Assembly: GCA_023136775.1 (NCBI GenBank)
Contig: JAGLQO010000004.1
Location: 1-51,748 of the forward strand
Length of the DNA stretch: 51,748 bases
DNA from: Candidatus Pacearchaeota archaeon
GTDB lineage: Archaea > Nanobdellota > Nanobdellia > Pacearchaeales > GW2011-AR1
Reading direction: 5' to 3'
This document shows positions 28,411-38,211 of the stretch, piece after piece. The translations under genes were made by a program, and so were the position numbers. Every line of letters starts with the position of its first letter. Positions within the stretch are counted from its first letter, which is position 1. Under the pieces are notes generated by a model, which saw nothing but the letters and a program-made list of their open reading frames with translations, did not search any database and was not told the DNA's origin.

Positions 28411-30147
28411 CTAATTCTTTTCCAGAAAATCAAGTACTCGTTTTGGCGCCCATTGTGATTTTATGATTGGTATTGATTGGGCAAGGCCACCTTTGTAGAT
28501 TGCATTATTGCCTGCCATTGATGTTGAAAAATATCCCTTTTGGTAATCCATAACTTCCGTGCTTGTTCCTGCCATTAAGGCATCGTGCCAACGCATTAAA
28601 GCGTGACCGTGAGCTATAGAAGATTTAGCTACTGCTTTTTCTATTCCTTTCAAACTTCCTTTTCCCCCATTGGAACCTTTATGTCCATGCATTGACATTA
28701 AATATCCCTGCACAAACATATCTTCATCTGGGGCTAGAAATACCACGTTATTCGGAAGGTCATAAAATGTTTTCATTGCTATTTCAAGACAATTATCTCT
28801 ACTCGGATCTTGTGCTAAAATTTTATGGGCAGTTAAAACATTTTCTTTATCATTTTTGTAGCCATCTGCGGTTAGCCATCTGTAAAGCATGTCATCGTGA
28901 TTAGAGGCTTTTATGTAAACTTTTCCACCCCATTGTCCTACCAAATTTGCATTTTCAGTTACATATTCTGCGGTTAAAGACAGTTCTTTTTCTAAATTAC
29001 TGAGTCCAGCACGATGCAATCTTGCCAATCTAATTTTATCTTTCACGTCGTGAACGCTGACAGAAAGTGCTGCAAAAACGTCATTTAAAAAAGTTGATTC
29101 TGGTCTAAGATATCTCATCATATCCATATTGGCTTCATTTATTTTCGGATTAATTTCAACAAAATGAGAATCTCCGACGTCTATTGCAGAAACTTCGGCT
29201 CTTTCTGGATCTTTTCCATTGACATATTTTATTCCCAAATCAATAAATGTTCCATTTTTTTGTGCTGGTACAATTCTTGGAAGAAATATTTTATCATCTA
29301 AAACGTCGACGACTGCGAATCCATATCTATGGTGTTCCTTTGCCATATATCCTTGGTCTCCAAAATTATAATTCGGATAAGTGCATGCTCCAGTGGTCAT
29401 CAGTAAATGTGGATATTCTGCAGAAGCCCCTTTAGCTGCTGGAATCATCATTCTCTTTGGAGAGCCTATAATAACTGAGCCTCCTCCAAATTTTTGAGTT
29501 AGAAATTCTTTTCCATTTAGCGGTTGTTTATTCTGTGGTTTTAATGGGATATTTGCGGTTCTAATATTGGAATTTAATCTCTTTCCAATTAATGGCCAAT
29601 CCGTTTCGGGAACATTTTCCCAAAAATAATGCATTGGCATATTGTATGGGCAATCTTTCGATTTCACATCAAATGTACTAAAAGAATCAAATATCTCGTT
29701 ATTTGAATCATAATCCTCCATGTCTCCAAAATTATTTTCCCATTCCCTTTGCTTTGCTTTTTCTATATTCTGTTCTGCCTTTAGTTTTCTGATTTGTTCA
29801 TTTTCGTCCCATTTATGTACCCTGCCTTCATAATTTTCTCTTTTTACTGACTCCTTAACTCTGTTTTGAAGATTTCTTTTTTTAGAATCGGATTCGACAT
29901 AAACATCATCCCTATTATTAAAAAATGGGTGAAGTTCAATTTCGTTACAATTCCCCCCTACAAGAGAATGAATTTGGAGCTCTGCGTTGTTCTCTTCTAC
30001 ATAACTCTCAATATTTTTAATTAAATGTTTATTTGGGGCACCTTTAGATGTATCTCGTCCATACATTCTGGCAGAATAAGGATTTTGAATTCCTTGAGCA
30101 GCGGTAATCACATAAGTTTTTTCTTTGCCACTCTTTTTCTTTGCCAT
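28411..30147 (-). CDS. Phage-type protein resembling the T5 A1-like/metallophosphoesterase-related family
   Basis: N-terminal YVITAAQ...; C-terminal MHGHKGSNGGKGSLKGIEKAVAKSSIAHGHALMRWHDALMAGTSTEVMDYQKGYFSTSMAG. Confidence 0.5.
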   Translation of the reverse strand: MAKKKSGKEKTYVITAAQGIQNPYSARMYGRDTSKGAPNKHLIKNIESYVEENNAELQIHSLVGGNCNEIELHPFFNNRDDVYVESDSKKRNLQNRVKESVKRENYEGRVHKWDENEQIRKLKAEQNIEKAKQREWENNFGDMEDYDSNNEIFDSFSTFDVKSKDCPYNMPMHYFWENVPETDWPLIGKRLNSNIRTANIPLKPQNKQPLNGKEFLTQKFGGGSVIIGSPKRMMIPAAKGASAEYPHLLMTTGACTYPNYNFGDQGYMAKEHHRYGFAVVDVLDDKIFLPRIVPAQKNGTFIDLGIKYVNGKDPERAEVSAIDVGDSHFVEINPKINEANMDMMRYLRPESTFLNDVFAALSVSVHDVKDKIRLARLHRAGLSNLEKELSLTAEYVTENANLVGQWGGKVYIKASNHDDMLYRWLTADGYKNDKENVLTAHKILAQDPSRDNCLEIAMKTFYDLPNNVVFLAPDEDMFVQGYLMSMHGHKGSNGGKGSLKGIEKAVAKSSIAHGHALMRWHDALMAGTSTEVMDYQKGYFSTSMAGNNAIYKGGLAQSIPIIKSQWAPKRVLDFLEKN

Positions 30148-30293
30148 TTTTAATTTAAATACTGCAGAAGTGTCGAAAAAATAATTTCTCTTTTACGATA
30201 TCCAAGTTCCCCGAGTTCTTGTTTCCCATATTATGCAAAAGAGTTCTTTCTTTATAAATAATTATATAATCAAAAAGTAGTTTTACTCACAAA

Positions 30294-30830
30294 TTAATTC
30301 ATTTTGGATTTTCCGTACTTTTCGAAGTACAAATAATTTTCTAGTTTTTCTTTGAGCTTTGGTTTTGTTCTTATATTTCGTGCTTTCCCTATTGGGAATA
30401 TCGCTTCAATTTTCATTTTTTCTGGAATTTTAAAAATTCTGTGAATTTGTTCTGGGTAAAAATGCCCGACCCACATAGTTGATAATTTTTGTTCGGTTAA
30501 TCCTAAAAGAAAATTTTGAATTGCGGCACCTGCTTGTTGTGGAGCATAACGCTTTCCCCTGTCGTCGTAAGATTGTATTAATTTTTTTTCGTCAGATGTT
30601 ACTATTACTATGTATTTTGCTTCACCCACAAATTCTTGCTGAGAGGCCGTTGCTAACTCTTTGATTTTTTTCTCGTCGGAAACCAAAATGAATTTGTTTA
30701 CAAATTTGTTTCCTGCGGTTGGGGCGAATCTGGCATAATCAATTGCTCTAACTATTTTTTTCCAATCGACTTTTTTGTAAGAGAAATGTTTTACACTCTT
30801 TCTTGTCGTTATCGCTTCTTTTAAGTTCAT
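30294..30830 (-). CDS. Nitroreductase family protein
   Basis: ITTRKSVKHFSYKKVDWKKIVRAIDYARFAPTAGNKF. Confidence 0.85.
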   Translation of the reverse strand: MNLKEAITTRKSVKHFSYKKVDWKKIVRAIDYARFAPTAGNKFVNKFILVSDEKKIKELATASQQEFVGEAKYIVIVTSDEKKLIQSYDDRGKRYAPQQAGAAIQNFLLGLTEQKLSTMWVGHFYPEQIHRIFKIPEKMKIEAIFPIGKARNIRTKPKLKEKLENYLYFEKYGKSKMN

Positions 30831-30862
30831 GATTTAAAGAGGCGGGGGCGGTATAAAAATGT

Positions 30863-32716
30863 TTAGAATTTCTTTTCGTAATAGGCGAATGGATCTTTAA
30901 TTTCAATATTGTAGCCTTCCAGCTCTCCTATTGTTGCATATAGTGTTGCACTATTTTTTTTACGCACAATTCCTGCAGGCAATACTACATTGTATAGTTC
31001 TGGAGATTTACTATCTCCGTCTGGAAGTTCTCCTCGTTTTAACAATATTCTAATAGATGTTGTATCATAACTAATTGGATTAAAACAGAATACAAATGGA
31101 TAGCAAAAATAATTTCCAGCCACTTTTGATTTTCTAGCGATATATCCGAGAATTCCAATTTTATCGTTATTCAATAATATCGCCTGAGATATGCTTCCCC
31201 ATTCTCCACTAGCAAAATCTAATATTATTTTTGAATGTCCTAGAACCCCCTCGTATAATTCCTCTAAATTATTTGCCTCAGAATAACTTATCTTTCCGTT
31301 TCTCTTAAAGAATATTCTTATCTTGTTGCTAATATTTATTAAAACCATATCTTGAACATCATCATATTCTTTAACTTTTTCTAATGTGTTAATTGAATCT
31401 CCGCTGTATATTACCATTTTGTTTTCTTCTTTCCCAAGTAAAATTATTTTATCATGTATATTGAAAATTTTTATATTACTTAATTTTGGACACTTACTAT
31501 TTTCATCCACAATCCAATAATTTTTTTCTTTTTTTATAAATACTACTTTTGATTCTCTGGAATTATCACCTTCTATTTCAGCAATCATATATTTCTTAGA
31601 ATTTATCCATATTTGAGAAGATAGTTGAAAAATAGCGTTATTTCTAAGTCCTGTAATTCTAAACCTTTCTGAGCGTATTAAATTTTTTGAATTATATACC
31701 TTCATTATTGATTTTATTGATTTCTTCTTCTGAGATTTGGGCCAATAACTTTTTATGAAATTTGGGTCCATGCATATTTTATAAAATCTATCTGAAAAAT
31801 CTTTATTCTTTACGTCAAAATTTAATGAATAATTTTTTTCAGATTCTGGAAATTTAAAATTTATTTTGTTTTCATTAAAATCTAGATCACAATCTATACC
31901 AACTGGAATCGTTATATTCGGCAACTGATGCCCGAAAGGCACACCAAAAATTATTGGAATATCTGGAAATATTTCTTTTATCATATTTTTTAATTTCTCA
32001 TCTTTTTCTATCCCAAGCCCGCCAAAAACTAAAGCTTTTGGCTTAAATAAACTATAATTTTCTAGAAAAATAAAATAATTATATGCCTGGAAATCTTTAA
32101 CTTCGCCTATTTCGCCCACAATCTTTTTATCCTCTATGAATAATATTTTATCCACAAAATCAATTCCCAAATGCAATGTTATACTCTTAATAAAAGTTCT
32201 TAAATTCCCAGCCACTGTTTTACCTGAAATTTTTTCAGTTGGTAGATTAATCGTATTTTCTTTACTAAATGGAATTGAATAATCTATCATAGAAAATGCT
32301 TTTTGTAATGCCAATAGGCTATCCGCATCTAACTGCTGAAATGCAGTTGGCCCATATAATGAAATAATTTTTGATCGCTGGCTAATTAAATTTACTAAGG
32401 GTGTCAAATTACTATACCCTATTAACATTTTTTTATTTTTTTCAAACAAAGAATAGTCTACATCTTTTATAAAATGAGTTATTCCAGATCCACCTTTTGC
32501 CGCAACAATAGCCTGTGAATCAGAAGATATTGCCAAATGAAGCAAGTCTAATCTTTCACTCGGATCTCCAGCCCACTTTTCAAAATATCTCTCCGAAGAA
32601 ATTAGATATTCTGGATTTGAAAATCCCATTATATTAACATTTTTTTGAATCCTTGACATATCATTGCCACAATAATGAGAAGTTGCAATTACTGAACATC
32701 TATTTTTTGATTTCAT
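30863..32716 (-). CDS. Peptidase S66 (LD-carboxypeptidase/MccF-like) fused to DUF1861-like beta-propeller
   Basis: GGSGITHFIKDVDYSLFEKNKKMLIGYSNLTPL; FGVPFGHQLPNITIPVG; C-terminal GEWGSISQAILLNNDKIGILGYIARK...ILLKRGELPDGDSKSPELYNVVLPAGIVRK...IEIKDPF. Confidence 0.75.
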   Translation of the reverse strand: MKSKNRCSVIATSHYCGNDMSRIQKNVNIMGFSNPEYLISSERYFEKWAGDPSERLDLLHLAISSDSQAIVAAKGGSGITHFIKDVDYSLFEKNKKMLIGYSNLTPLVNLISQRSKIISLYGPTAFQQLDADSLLALQKAFSMIDYSIPFSKENTINLPTEKISGKTVAGNLRTFIKSITLHLGIDFVDKILFIEDKKIVGEIGEVKDFQAYNYFIFLENYSLFKPKALVFGGLGIEKDEKLKNMIKEIFPDIPIIFGVPFGHQLPNITIPVGIDCDLDFNENKINFKFPESEKNYSLNFDVKNKDFSDRFYKICMDPNFIKSYWPKSQKKKSIKSIMKVYNSKNLIRSERFRITGLRNNAIFQLSSQIWINSKKYMIAEIEGDNSRESKVVFIKKEKNYWIVDENSKCPKLSNIKIFNIHDKIILLGKEENKMVIYSGDSINTLEKVKEYDDVQDMVLINISNKIRIFFKRNGKISYSEANNLEELYEGVLGHSKIILDFASGEWGSISQAILLNNDKIGILGYIARKSKVAGNYFCYPFVFCFNPISYDTTSIRILLKRGELPDGDSKSPELYNVVLPAGIVRKKNSATLYATIGELEGYNIEIKDPFAYYEKKF

Positions 32717-32757
32717 ATAAAAATAAAATATAAGATCTATTTATTATTAATGGTAAT

Positions 32758-33690
32758 TTAATTTAATTTTTTAAAATTGGATTCTAACTTATCAATAATA
32801 TTTTTGTTTAAATCTAAAAATATTTTTCCACTTGAACCCATCTTATCACGATAAAAAGTTTGAGTTCCACTTCCATTAATTTCCAAAACATAATCTCCTC
32901 TAAAATCAATACACCCATATTTAATTCCAGTTAAATCCATAGCCTCTCTTGCGATTTCAAGATGTTTTTTATTTGGAGTTTCCAATAAATATCTATTTCC
33001 CAAACTTTCTCTTGCAGGACTTCCTATCTTTTCTGCGACCCTAGATCCGACCCTTTCATTAAATAAATAAATATGCCTTATTTCCTTTTGATTTGGAATA
33101 AATTGCTCTACAATATAGTCATTCTTCAAATCGTCCTCGGTAATCGCACCCGTTCTTAGCAAATTTTCTAGCCCCGTTGTATTTTTTATAAATTCCACCC
33201 CATTTCCTTGCAATCCATAAACTGGTTTTAAAATAATTCCATCTTTATGTTCTTTGAGTAATGCGTTGACATCTACCTCTCCATTTATATCATAACTTGG
33301 AATAAATGGTAATGGAAGTTTTTTTTGATTATCTTTTCTAGAATAAGCTGTAGCTGAAGAACTATTTACAACTAAGGAAATATTCTCCTCTATAGACTTC
33401 ACAGTATCTACTAGGTTATCAAAACATTCCTTTCCTACTCTCATTCCATAACCCCTAATCATTAAAGCGTCAGGCAACGTAAAATCCCTATAAATGATTT
33501 TATTATTATTTAAGTAAAGTTCTTTAGAAAAACCCTTTCCAATAATTGCATCTTCAGACTGAACCATTCGAACATCATGTCCTCTATTTTCTGCTTCTTT
33601 GATTAAATGATATGTATCCCAATGTTCTGCACTATCACTACCATCAAGTTTATTGCTAAGTATAGAATCTATAGTAAAAGTTATTTTCAT
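32758..33690 (-). CDS. ATP-grasp ligase (RimK/GshB-like)
   Basis: GIILKPVYGLQGNGVEFIKN, YIVEQFIP, GCIDFRGDYVLEINGSG. Confidence 0.8.
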   Translation of the reverse strand: MKITFTIDSILSNKLDGSDSAEHWDTYHLIKEAENRGHDVRMVQSEDAIIGKGFSKELYLNNNKIIYRDFTLPDALMIRGYGMRVGKECFDNLVDTVKSIEENISLVVNSSSATAYSRKDNQKKLPLPFIPSYDINGEVDVNALLKEHKDGIILKPVYGLQGNGVEFIKNTTGLENLLRTGAITEDDLKNDYIVEQFIPNQKEIRHIYLFNERVGSRVAEKIGSPARESLGNRYLLETPNKKHLEIAREAMDLTGIKYGCIDFRGDYVLEINGSGTQTFYRDKMGSSGKIFLDLNKNIIDKLESNFKKLN

Positions 33691-34661
33691 TTTGTCAAAT
33701 GTTTTGAAATTAATTTATCTAAAAAATTAACTAATTTTATTGCAAATTCCTCTCCGACTCTTGCAAAGATTGCAAATGCACTTGGATTTAGTAATTCGGC
33801 TTCTATAATATGCGGTTCATTATTATGATATGAAAAATCTATCCTGCTATACATTGTTGGATATTTCTTAGAAATTAAATTCATAATTCCTTTTGAGTAT
33901 TCAATTTCTTCTTCTGTTGGCTCATATTTAGAAACAATTCCACCAGCAGATTTGTTGCATCTAATTTCATTTTTATTGTCTGGATTTGGAACTTTTAATA
34001 CGGCATGACTATAATTATTTCCAATAAAGAACAAACTTTTTTCTCCTTCGCGTATTCCATTACAAAGCTCTTGTGCTACATAATTTTCAAGAGAATCTTC
34101 TAAATTTTTTATTTTATTTAGATCTTCTTTAAAATTAATTAATATTAATCCATCTCCCCTAGAAGCTATCTTTGGCTTTACTACAAATTTTTCTCCAGAT
34201 CCCACCCTATTTATTACATCTTTAACCTCATAAGCTTTACAAACTTTGGCATCATTCTCCATTAAATAATATAAGTGCTCCTTTGAAATATTCCACCTGA
34301 TTGTTTTAGGATTATTAATTATAAACGCTCCAGTTAATTCTATCTCATCTAGCATTCTATGAAATCTAGAAATATTCTCTGGCAACAAAAATCCCTCTTG
34401 TTTATATAAAAAAATAGCATCTTCAGGAGTTAATTTTTTAGGTTCTACAAATTTAGAGCTATTGTAATGATATGTATTTAAAAATATTTGATTTGAATAG
34501 TCATCCCAATTAACAAAATAAATATCATAATTTTTTTTCTCAAATTCTTTTATCCAAAAAGTATAATCATCTCCTCCAACTTTATTATCTACTACAAAAG
34601 TATTTGGAATTTTATCTTGATCTTTTCTGGACAATGTAAAATAAATAGACTTACGCATCAA
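33687..34661 (-). CDS. ATP-grasp ligase (GshB-like), second paralog
   Basis: FVVKPKIASRGDGLILI, YVAQELCNGIREGEKSLFFIG, SRIDFSYHNNEPHIIEAELLNPSAF. Confidence 0.8.
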   Translation of the reverse strand: MMRKSIYFTLSRKDQDKIPNTFVVDNKVGGDDYTFWIKEFEKKNYDIYFVNWDDYSNQIFLNTYHYNSSKFVEPKKLTPEDAIFLYKQEGFLLPENISRFHRMLDEIELTGAFIINNPKTIRWNISKEHLYYLMENDAKVCKAYEVKDVINRVGSGEKFVVKPKIASRGDGLILINFKEDLNKIKNLEDSLENYVAQELCNGIREGEKSLFFIGNNYSHAVLKVPNPDNKNEIRCNKSAGGIVSKYEPTEEEIEYSKGIMNLISKKYPTMYSRIDFSYHNNEPHIIEAELLNPSAFAIFARVGEEFAIKLVNFLDKLISKHLTK

Positions 34662-35520
34662 TTGGCTCTACAAAATTTACTTCTTCCAATACAGAACCCT
34701 CATCTTTTGAAAAAATACAGACAGCCTCTAGATCTTCTCCAAAATCATTAATATTCTTTGAAATTATAATTTCATTTGGAACAACAACATGATTAAATAA
34801 CTCTTCCATATCTAGGATTTCCGAATAACGAACAAGTTCATTTGCACAATTATTCATTGGATCATAAACCGAAATTTCAAAATGTGATTTATTTAAAACT
34901 AATGGAATTTCTGTACATCCTAAAACTAATGCCTCTGCCCCATTAACTATCATCATATTTCCCGCTTCAATAAGCAGTTTTCTTGGCTTTATTTTTTTTC
35001 CAGCTTTGATTTGATAAATAGAATCCATTACCAAATTCTCCTGATCTGTTCTTTCTAGTTTAACTACCTCTATTCCAACGAGATCAAAATATTTTTCATA
35101 AAGTTTTAAATCTATTGTTAAAGTTGTTCCCAAAATTCCTATTTTTTTCATACGTGGATTCTCTATTTTTATCTGCTTTACTAATAATTGAATCATATCA
35201 ATTATTGGAATAGAAACATGTCTTTGAACCTCTGGAAGAAGATAATGAACAGTATTACATGGAACAACGACACAATCTGCTCCCATTGATTCCAATACTC
35301 TACATGTCTTAACCATTTCTGGTATTGGGCTGATACTACTGTTCCCCGAAATATAATCAAGTCTACTTGGTATTTTAGAATTGCAATAATGAATAAAATT
35401 TATATTATCTTGATCTTTTTCTGCTGATTTACATCTAATTAAATATTCACAGAATTTATTTGATGCTTCTGGACCCAACCCACCCAAAACTCCTACCGTG
35501 TTCATTTTCATTTTTTCCAT
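34651..35520 (-). CDS. Aspartate/glutamate racemase family protein
   Basis: VGVLGGLGPEAS, VVPCNTVHYLLP and LVLGCTEIPLV (both catalytic-Cys contexts). Confidence 0.88.
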   Translation of the reverse strand: MEKMKMNTVGVLGGLGPEASNKFCEYLIRCKSAEKDQDNINFIHYCNSKIPSRLDYISGNSSISPIPEMVKTCRVLESMGADCVVVPCNTVHYLLPEVQRHVSIPIIDMIQLLVKQIKIENPRMKKIGILGTTLTIDLKLYEKYFDLVGIEVVKLERTDQENLVMDSIYQIKAGKKIKPRKLLIEAGNMMIVNGAEALVLGCTEIPLVLNKSHFEISVYDPMNNCANELVRYSEILDMEELFNHVVVPNEIIISKNINDFGEDLEAVCIFSKDEGSVLEEVNFVEPIDA

Positions 35521-35880
35521 TTTTAAATTTTTCTAATTTTTCCATTAGAATATCTCAAAAATGGGGGGTTTCTTTATAAGGTTAACGTTGAATTTTCAAG
35601 TAACAACAACATTTTTGATAAAAAAAAAGTCAAAAAATTATCTCAAATATAAAAAAGTTACATAACAACTCATAAAATTTACACAAGCTTTTGGGAGAAA
35701 TCGGGATCGCAAAAACTAGGGTTTTTGCTGAGCCATGCGTGTCGCAGAACCTCTGGTTCGGTTCTCCCAAACGAGAAGCGCAGAAGCGCTTCCCGAGATG
35801 ACTCTGCTCGCAAAATGTATTAAATAATTTAATAAAAAAATCAGAATTCTACTACCATCTTGGCTTATACGCTCAAAAGC

Positions 35881-35952
35881 GCCCGGAAGAGGACTCGAAC
35901 CTCCGACATCACGATTAACAGTCGTGCGCTCTACCTGCTGAGCTATCCGGGC
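35881..35952 (-). tRNA. tRNA-Asn (GTT)
   Basis: Minus strand gcccggatagctcagcaggtagagcgcacgactGTTaatcgtgatgtcggaggttcgagtcctcttccgggc; complete cloverleaf. Confidence 0.96.
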
Positions 35953-35989
35953 TTCCTATTTAGTAATTTAAATCGTTTTTAAACTTTGT

Positions 35990-36240
35990 TTATTTGTAAT
36001 TTAATACTTGTGCAAACTCATCAAGACCTACCAAAAGACAATCTTCAATAACTTTATAATATTTTTTCAAAGACTCGGAAATTATAACATAAACTTCATA
36101 CTTCTCCCTTAAATAAGAAATCTATAGGAGCCTTCTTTTTCTACTAAAGATTTTAGAAATTTCTCCTGATCTTTTAATCTAATGAACATTAAAGAATATG
36201 TCAGCCAAATTATATAAATTTTATCTTTCCTGCTGAGCTA
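35990..36240 (-). pseudogene. Decayed ORF fragments
   Basis: ...MFIRLKDQEKFLKSLVEKEGSYRFLI* then LREKYEVYVIISESLKKYYKVIEDCLLVGLDEFAQVLNYK* in another frame. Confidence 0.4.
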
Positions 36241-36290
36241 TAAAAGCATAATCAATAGAAAATAATTTTGTTTCTGAAAATGACGATTAG

Positions 36291-36863
36291 TTACTTTCTT
36301 TTCTTAATCATCTTTAAAGAGAATTTTTTGGGATTATTTATCTGTTCAAAATCTCTGACTACTCTCATATCTTCAATGGAATAAAATGCCTTGGGATTTG
36401 TTTCGTTTACTATGTCTAGAAACTTTTTTACTTTCTTTCTATCTACGACAGAAAGAATAATTGAAACTTTTTTCTTTTCTTTTCCAGATTCTCCATTTGC
36501 AATAGTTATAGGGTAACCACTATTCTTTAAATTTTCAAGAAGTTCTTTATCGTTTCTTCTGACAACTAATCTTATCATCACCTTTCCAATGGAAAATTTT
36601 TCGTCCATAAACATACCCAGATAAGTTCCAGCAGAAAAACCTAATGCATAAATAATATAGAGCCAAAAACTATTCATATTTTCCATAAGTTTTCCCATTG
36701 CAATAACCCAAACAAGAATTTCGAAAAACCCTAAAATAGGTGCTAAGTTTTTATGACCCTTATTTACAAAAATCATCCTAACTGTTCCGATACTAACATC
36801 TGCAATACGTGAAAGAAATATCAGCAACGGGATTACAATGTAATTAAAATATACAGTTTCCAT
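36291..36863 (-). CDS. UPF0316-like membrane protein (DUF5698/DUF2179)
   Basis: FLSRIADVSIGTVRMIFVNKGHKNLAPILGFFEILVWV. Confidence 0.8.
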   Translation of the reverse strand: METVYFNYIVIPLLIFLSRIADVSIGTVRMIFVNKGHKNLAPILGFFEILVWVIAMGKLMENMNSFWLYIIYALGFSAGTYLGMFMDEKFSIGKVMIRLVVRRNDKELLENLKNSGYPITIANGESGKEKKKVSIILSVVDRKKVKKFLDIVNETNPKAFYSIEDMRVVRDFEQINNPKKFSLKMIKKRK

Positions 36864-37002
36864 CGAAGCTTAGTTGCTATTTGCTTTTTAAATTTTCCTA
36901 CAACTCAGCGCTATCCAGAATAAGAAATCTCTCAACATAAATTCGAAGAATCCATCAAAATCTTACACGTAAAAAATCTATTCCGGACAGAGCCTATAAC
37001 TC

Positions 37003-37602
37003 TTATTCTAGCTCTTTTTCTATTCTTGCCAATTCTTCTTCGGTGATTGGATCGGAATCATCATCCTCTTCGATATCTATATCTTTAACACCTTCTTTTA
37101 ACCCTAAATCATCTCTGTCAAATTTTCCCCTAGAAGCGTTTTGCTTTTCCAGGTAAGCGAATACATTTCCGTGTTTTGCTCCTTGAATTAAAGATTCTAT
37201 TCCTTGAACTACTGCATCTAGATGATCTGAATCTACAATTACTCCGACGGTATTTCCGCTTATTACTATTTCTGAACCTGTTAAATTTTCGATTGTCTTT
37301 CTAGCCTTTCCGCCAGTTCCAATTAATCTTGCTCTAACATCTTTTAGATTCTTTCTTCTTGTGTGCTCTTTTACTTCTATGAACTCTAACACAAAATCTT
37401 CGTTTGTTAAAAGCAAAGCGTCGTCTACACAAAAACCAAAATCTAATGCATGAACTACTTTTTCCACTAAGAATTCTGTTAGCTCATTTCCCTTTAGTCT
37501 AATTGAACCTTTTCCGAAGCTGATTTTTATTTTTGTCTTATTTTCAATTGCGGGAACTGCTTTTTTTATCTTTCTCATATTTTGAACTTTTACGTCTCTC
37601 AT
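37003..37602 (-). CDS. KH-domain RNA-binding protein (archaeal Krr1/Dim2-like)
   Basis: VRARLIGTGGKARKTIENLTGSEIVISGNTVGVI. Confidence 0.85.
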   Translation of the reverse strand: MRDVKVQNMRKIKKAVPAIENKTKIKISFGKGSIRLKGNELTEFLVEKVVHALDFGFCVDDALLLTNEDFVLEFIEVKEHTRRKNLKDVRARLIGTGGKARKTIENLTGSEIVISGNTVGVIVDSDHLDAVVQGIESLIQGAKHGNVFAYLEKQNASRGKFDRDDLGLKEGVKDIDIEEDDDSDPITEEELARIEKELE

Positions 37603-37632
37603 ATTATTATTATTGTTTGGAAGTTTATAATT

Positions 37633-38175
37633 TTATTGATGCACTCTGAAAAACTCTGCATAATTTCCATATTCCATTGGAATACAGTCTAAAGTATGAT
37701 TATAAATATGACCCTCTCCCCATTTTGAATTAATATATATATCTTCTTCAATCTTATCTACAATCCCCCAATGTGTCACATTTTTCAGATTAAAATACAT
37801 AACAATAGAACCTCTTTCTGGTTTTGGAATCCACTGAATATCTGGTAAATCTTCGAACCTTAATTTATTAGCCACATCGTTACCTTCTCTCCAACTATAT
37901 TTATATAAACCTACATTATCAAAAGCCCAATCTCTACAGTCATAATAAGGAACTCCCATTGAGCTATAATTAGAAGCGTCTTCTAATAAATTTAATTCAA
38001 CTCCCTCTGGTTTTTTGAATAACGAAGAATATAGACCATTTTGAGAATCAAGGAAGCATGTGAAAAGATCAACCCTAGTTCTAATATCAATGGAACTTGA
38101 AAGTAATATTGAGTTTCTATTATTAGAAAAAACATCTCTTTCCTCAAAATGCTTATTATTTGTTCCGATTTCCAT
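37633..38175 (-). CDS. Putative cysteine peptidase/amidase-like protein (NlpC/P60 or CHAP-like pattern)
   Basis: DCRDWAFDNVG ... RGSIVMYFNLKNVTHWGIVDKI...YINSKWGEGHIYNH. Confidence 0.45.
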   Translation of the reverse strand: MEIGTNNKHFEERDVFSNNRNSILLSSSIDIRTRVDLFTCFLDSQNGLYSSLFKKPEGVELNLLEDASNYSSMGVPYYDCRDWAFDNVGLYKYSWREGNDVANKLRFEDLPDIQWIPKPERGSIVMYFNLKNVTHWGIVDKIEEDIYINSKWGEGHIYNHTLDCIPMEYGNYAEFFRVHQ

Positions 38176-38211
38176 AATTAACCTAGAAATATTCTTGATC
38201 TATTAACCTGA

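Noticed and set aside
35693-35769. Possible tRNA (7-bp acceptor-like GGGAGAA/TTCTCCC)
   Set aside because: No proper T-arm (no 5-bp stem after TTCG) or anticodon arm.
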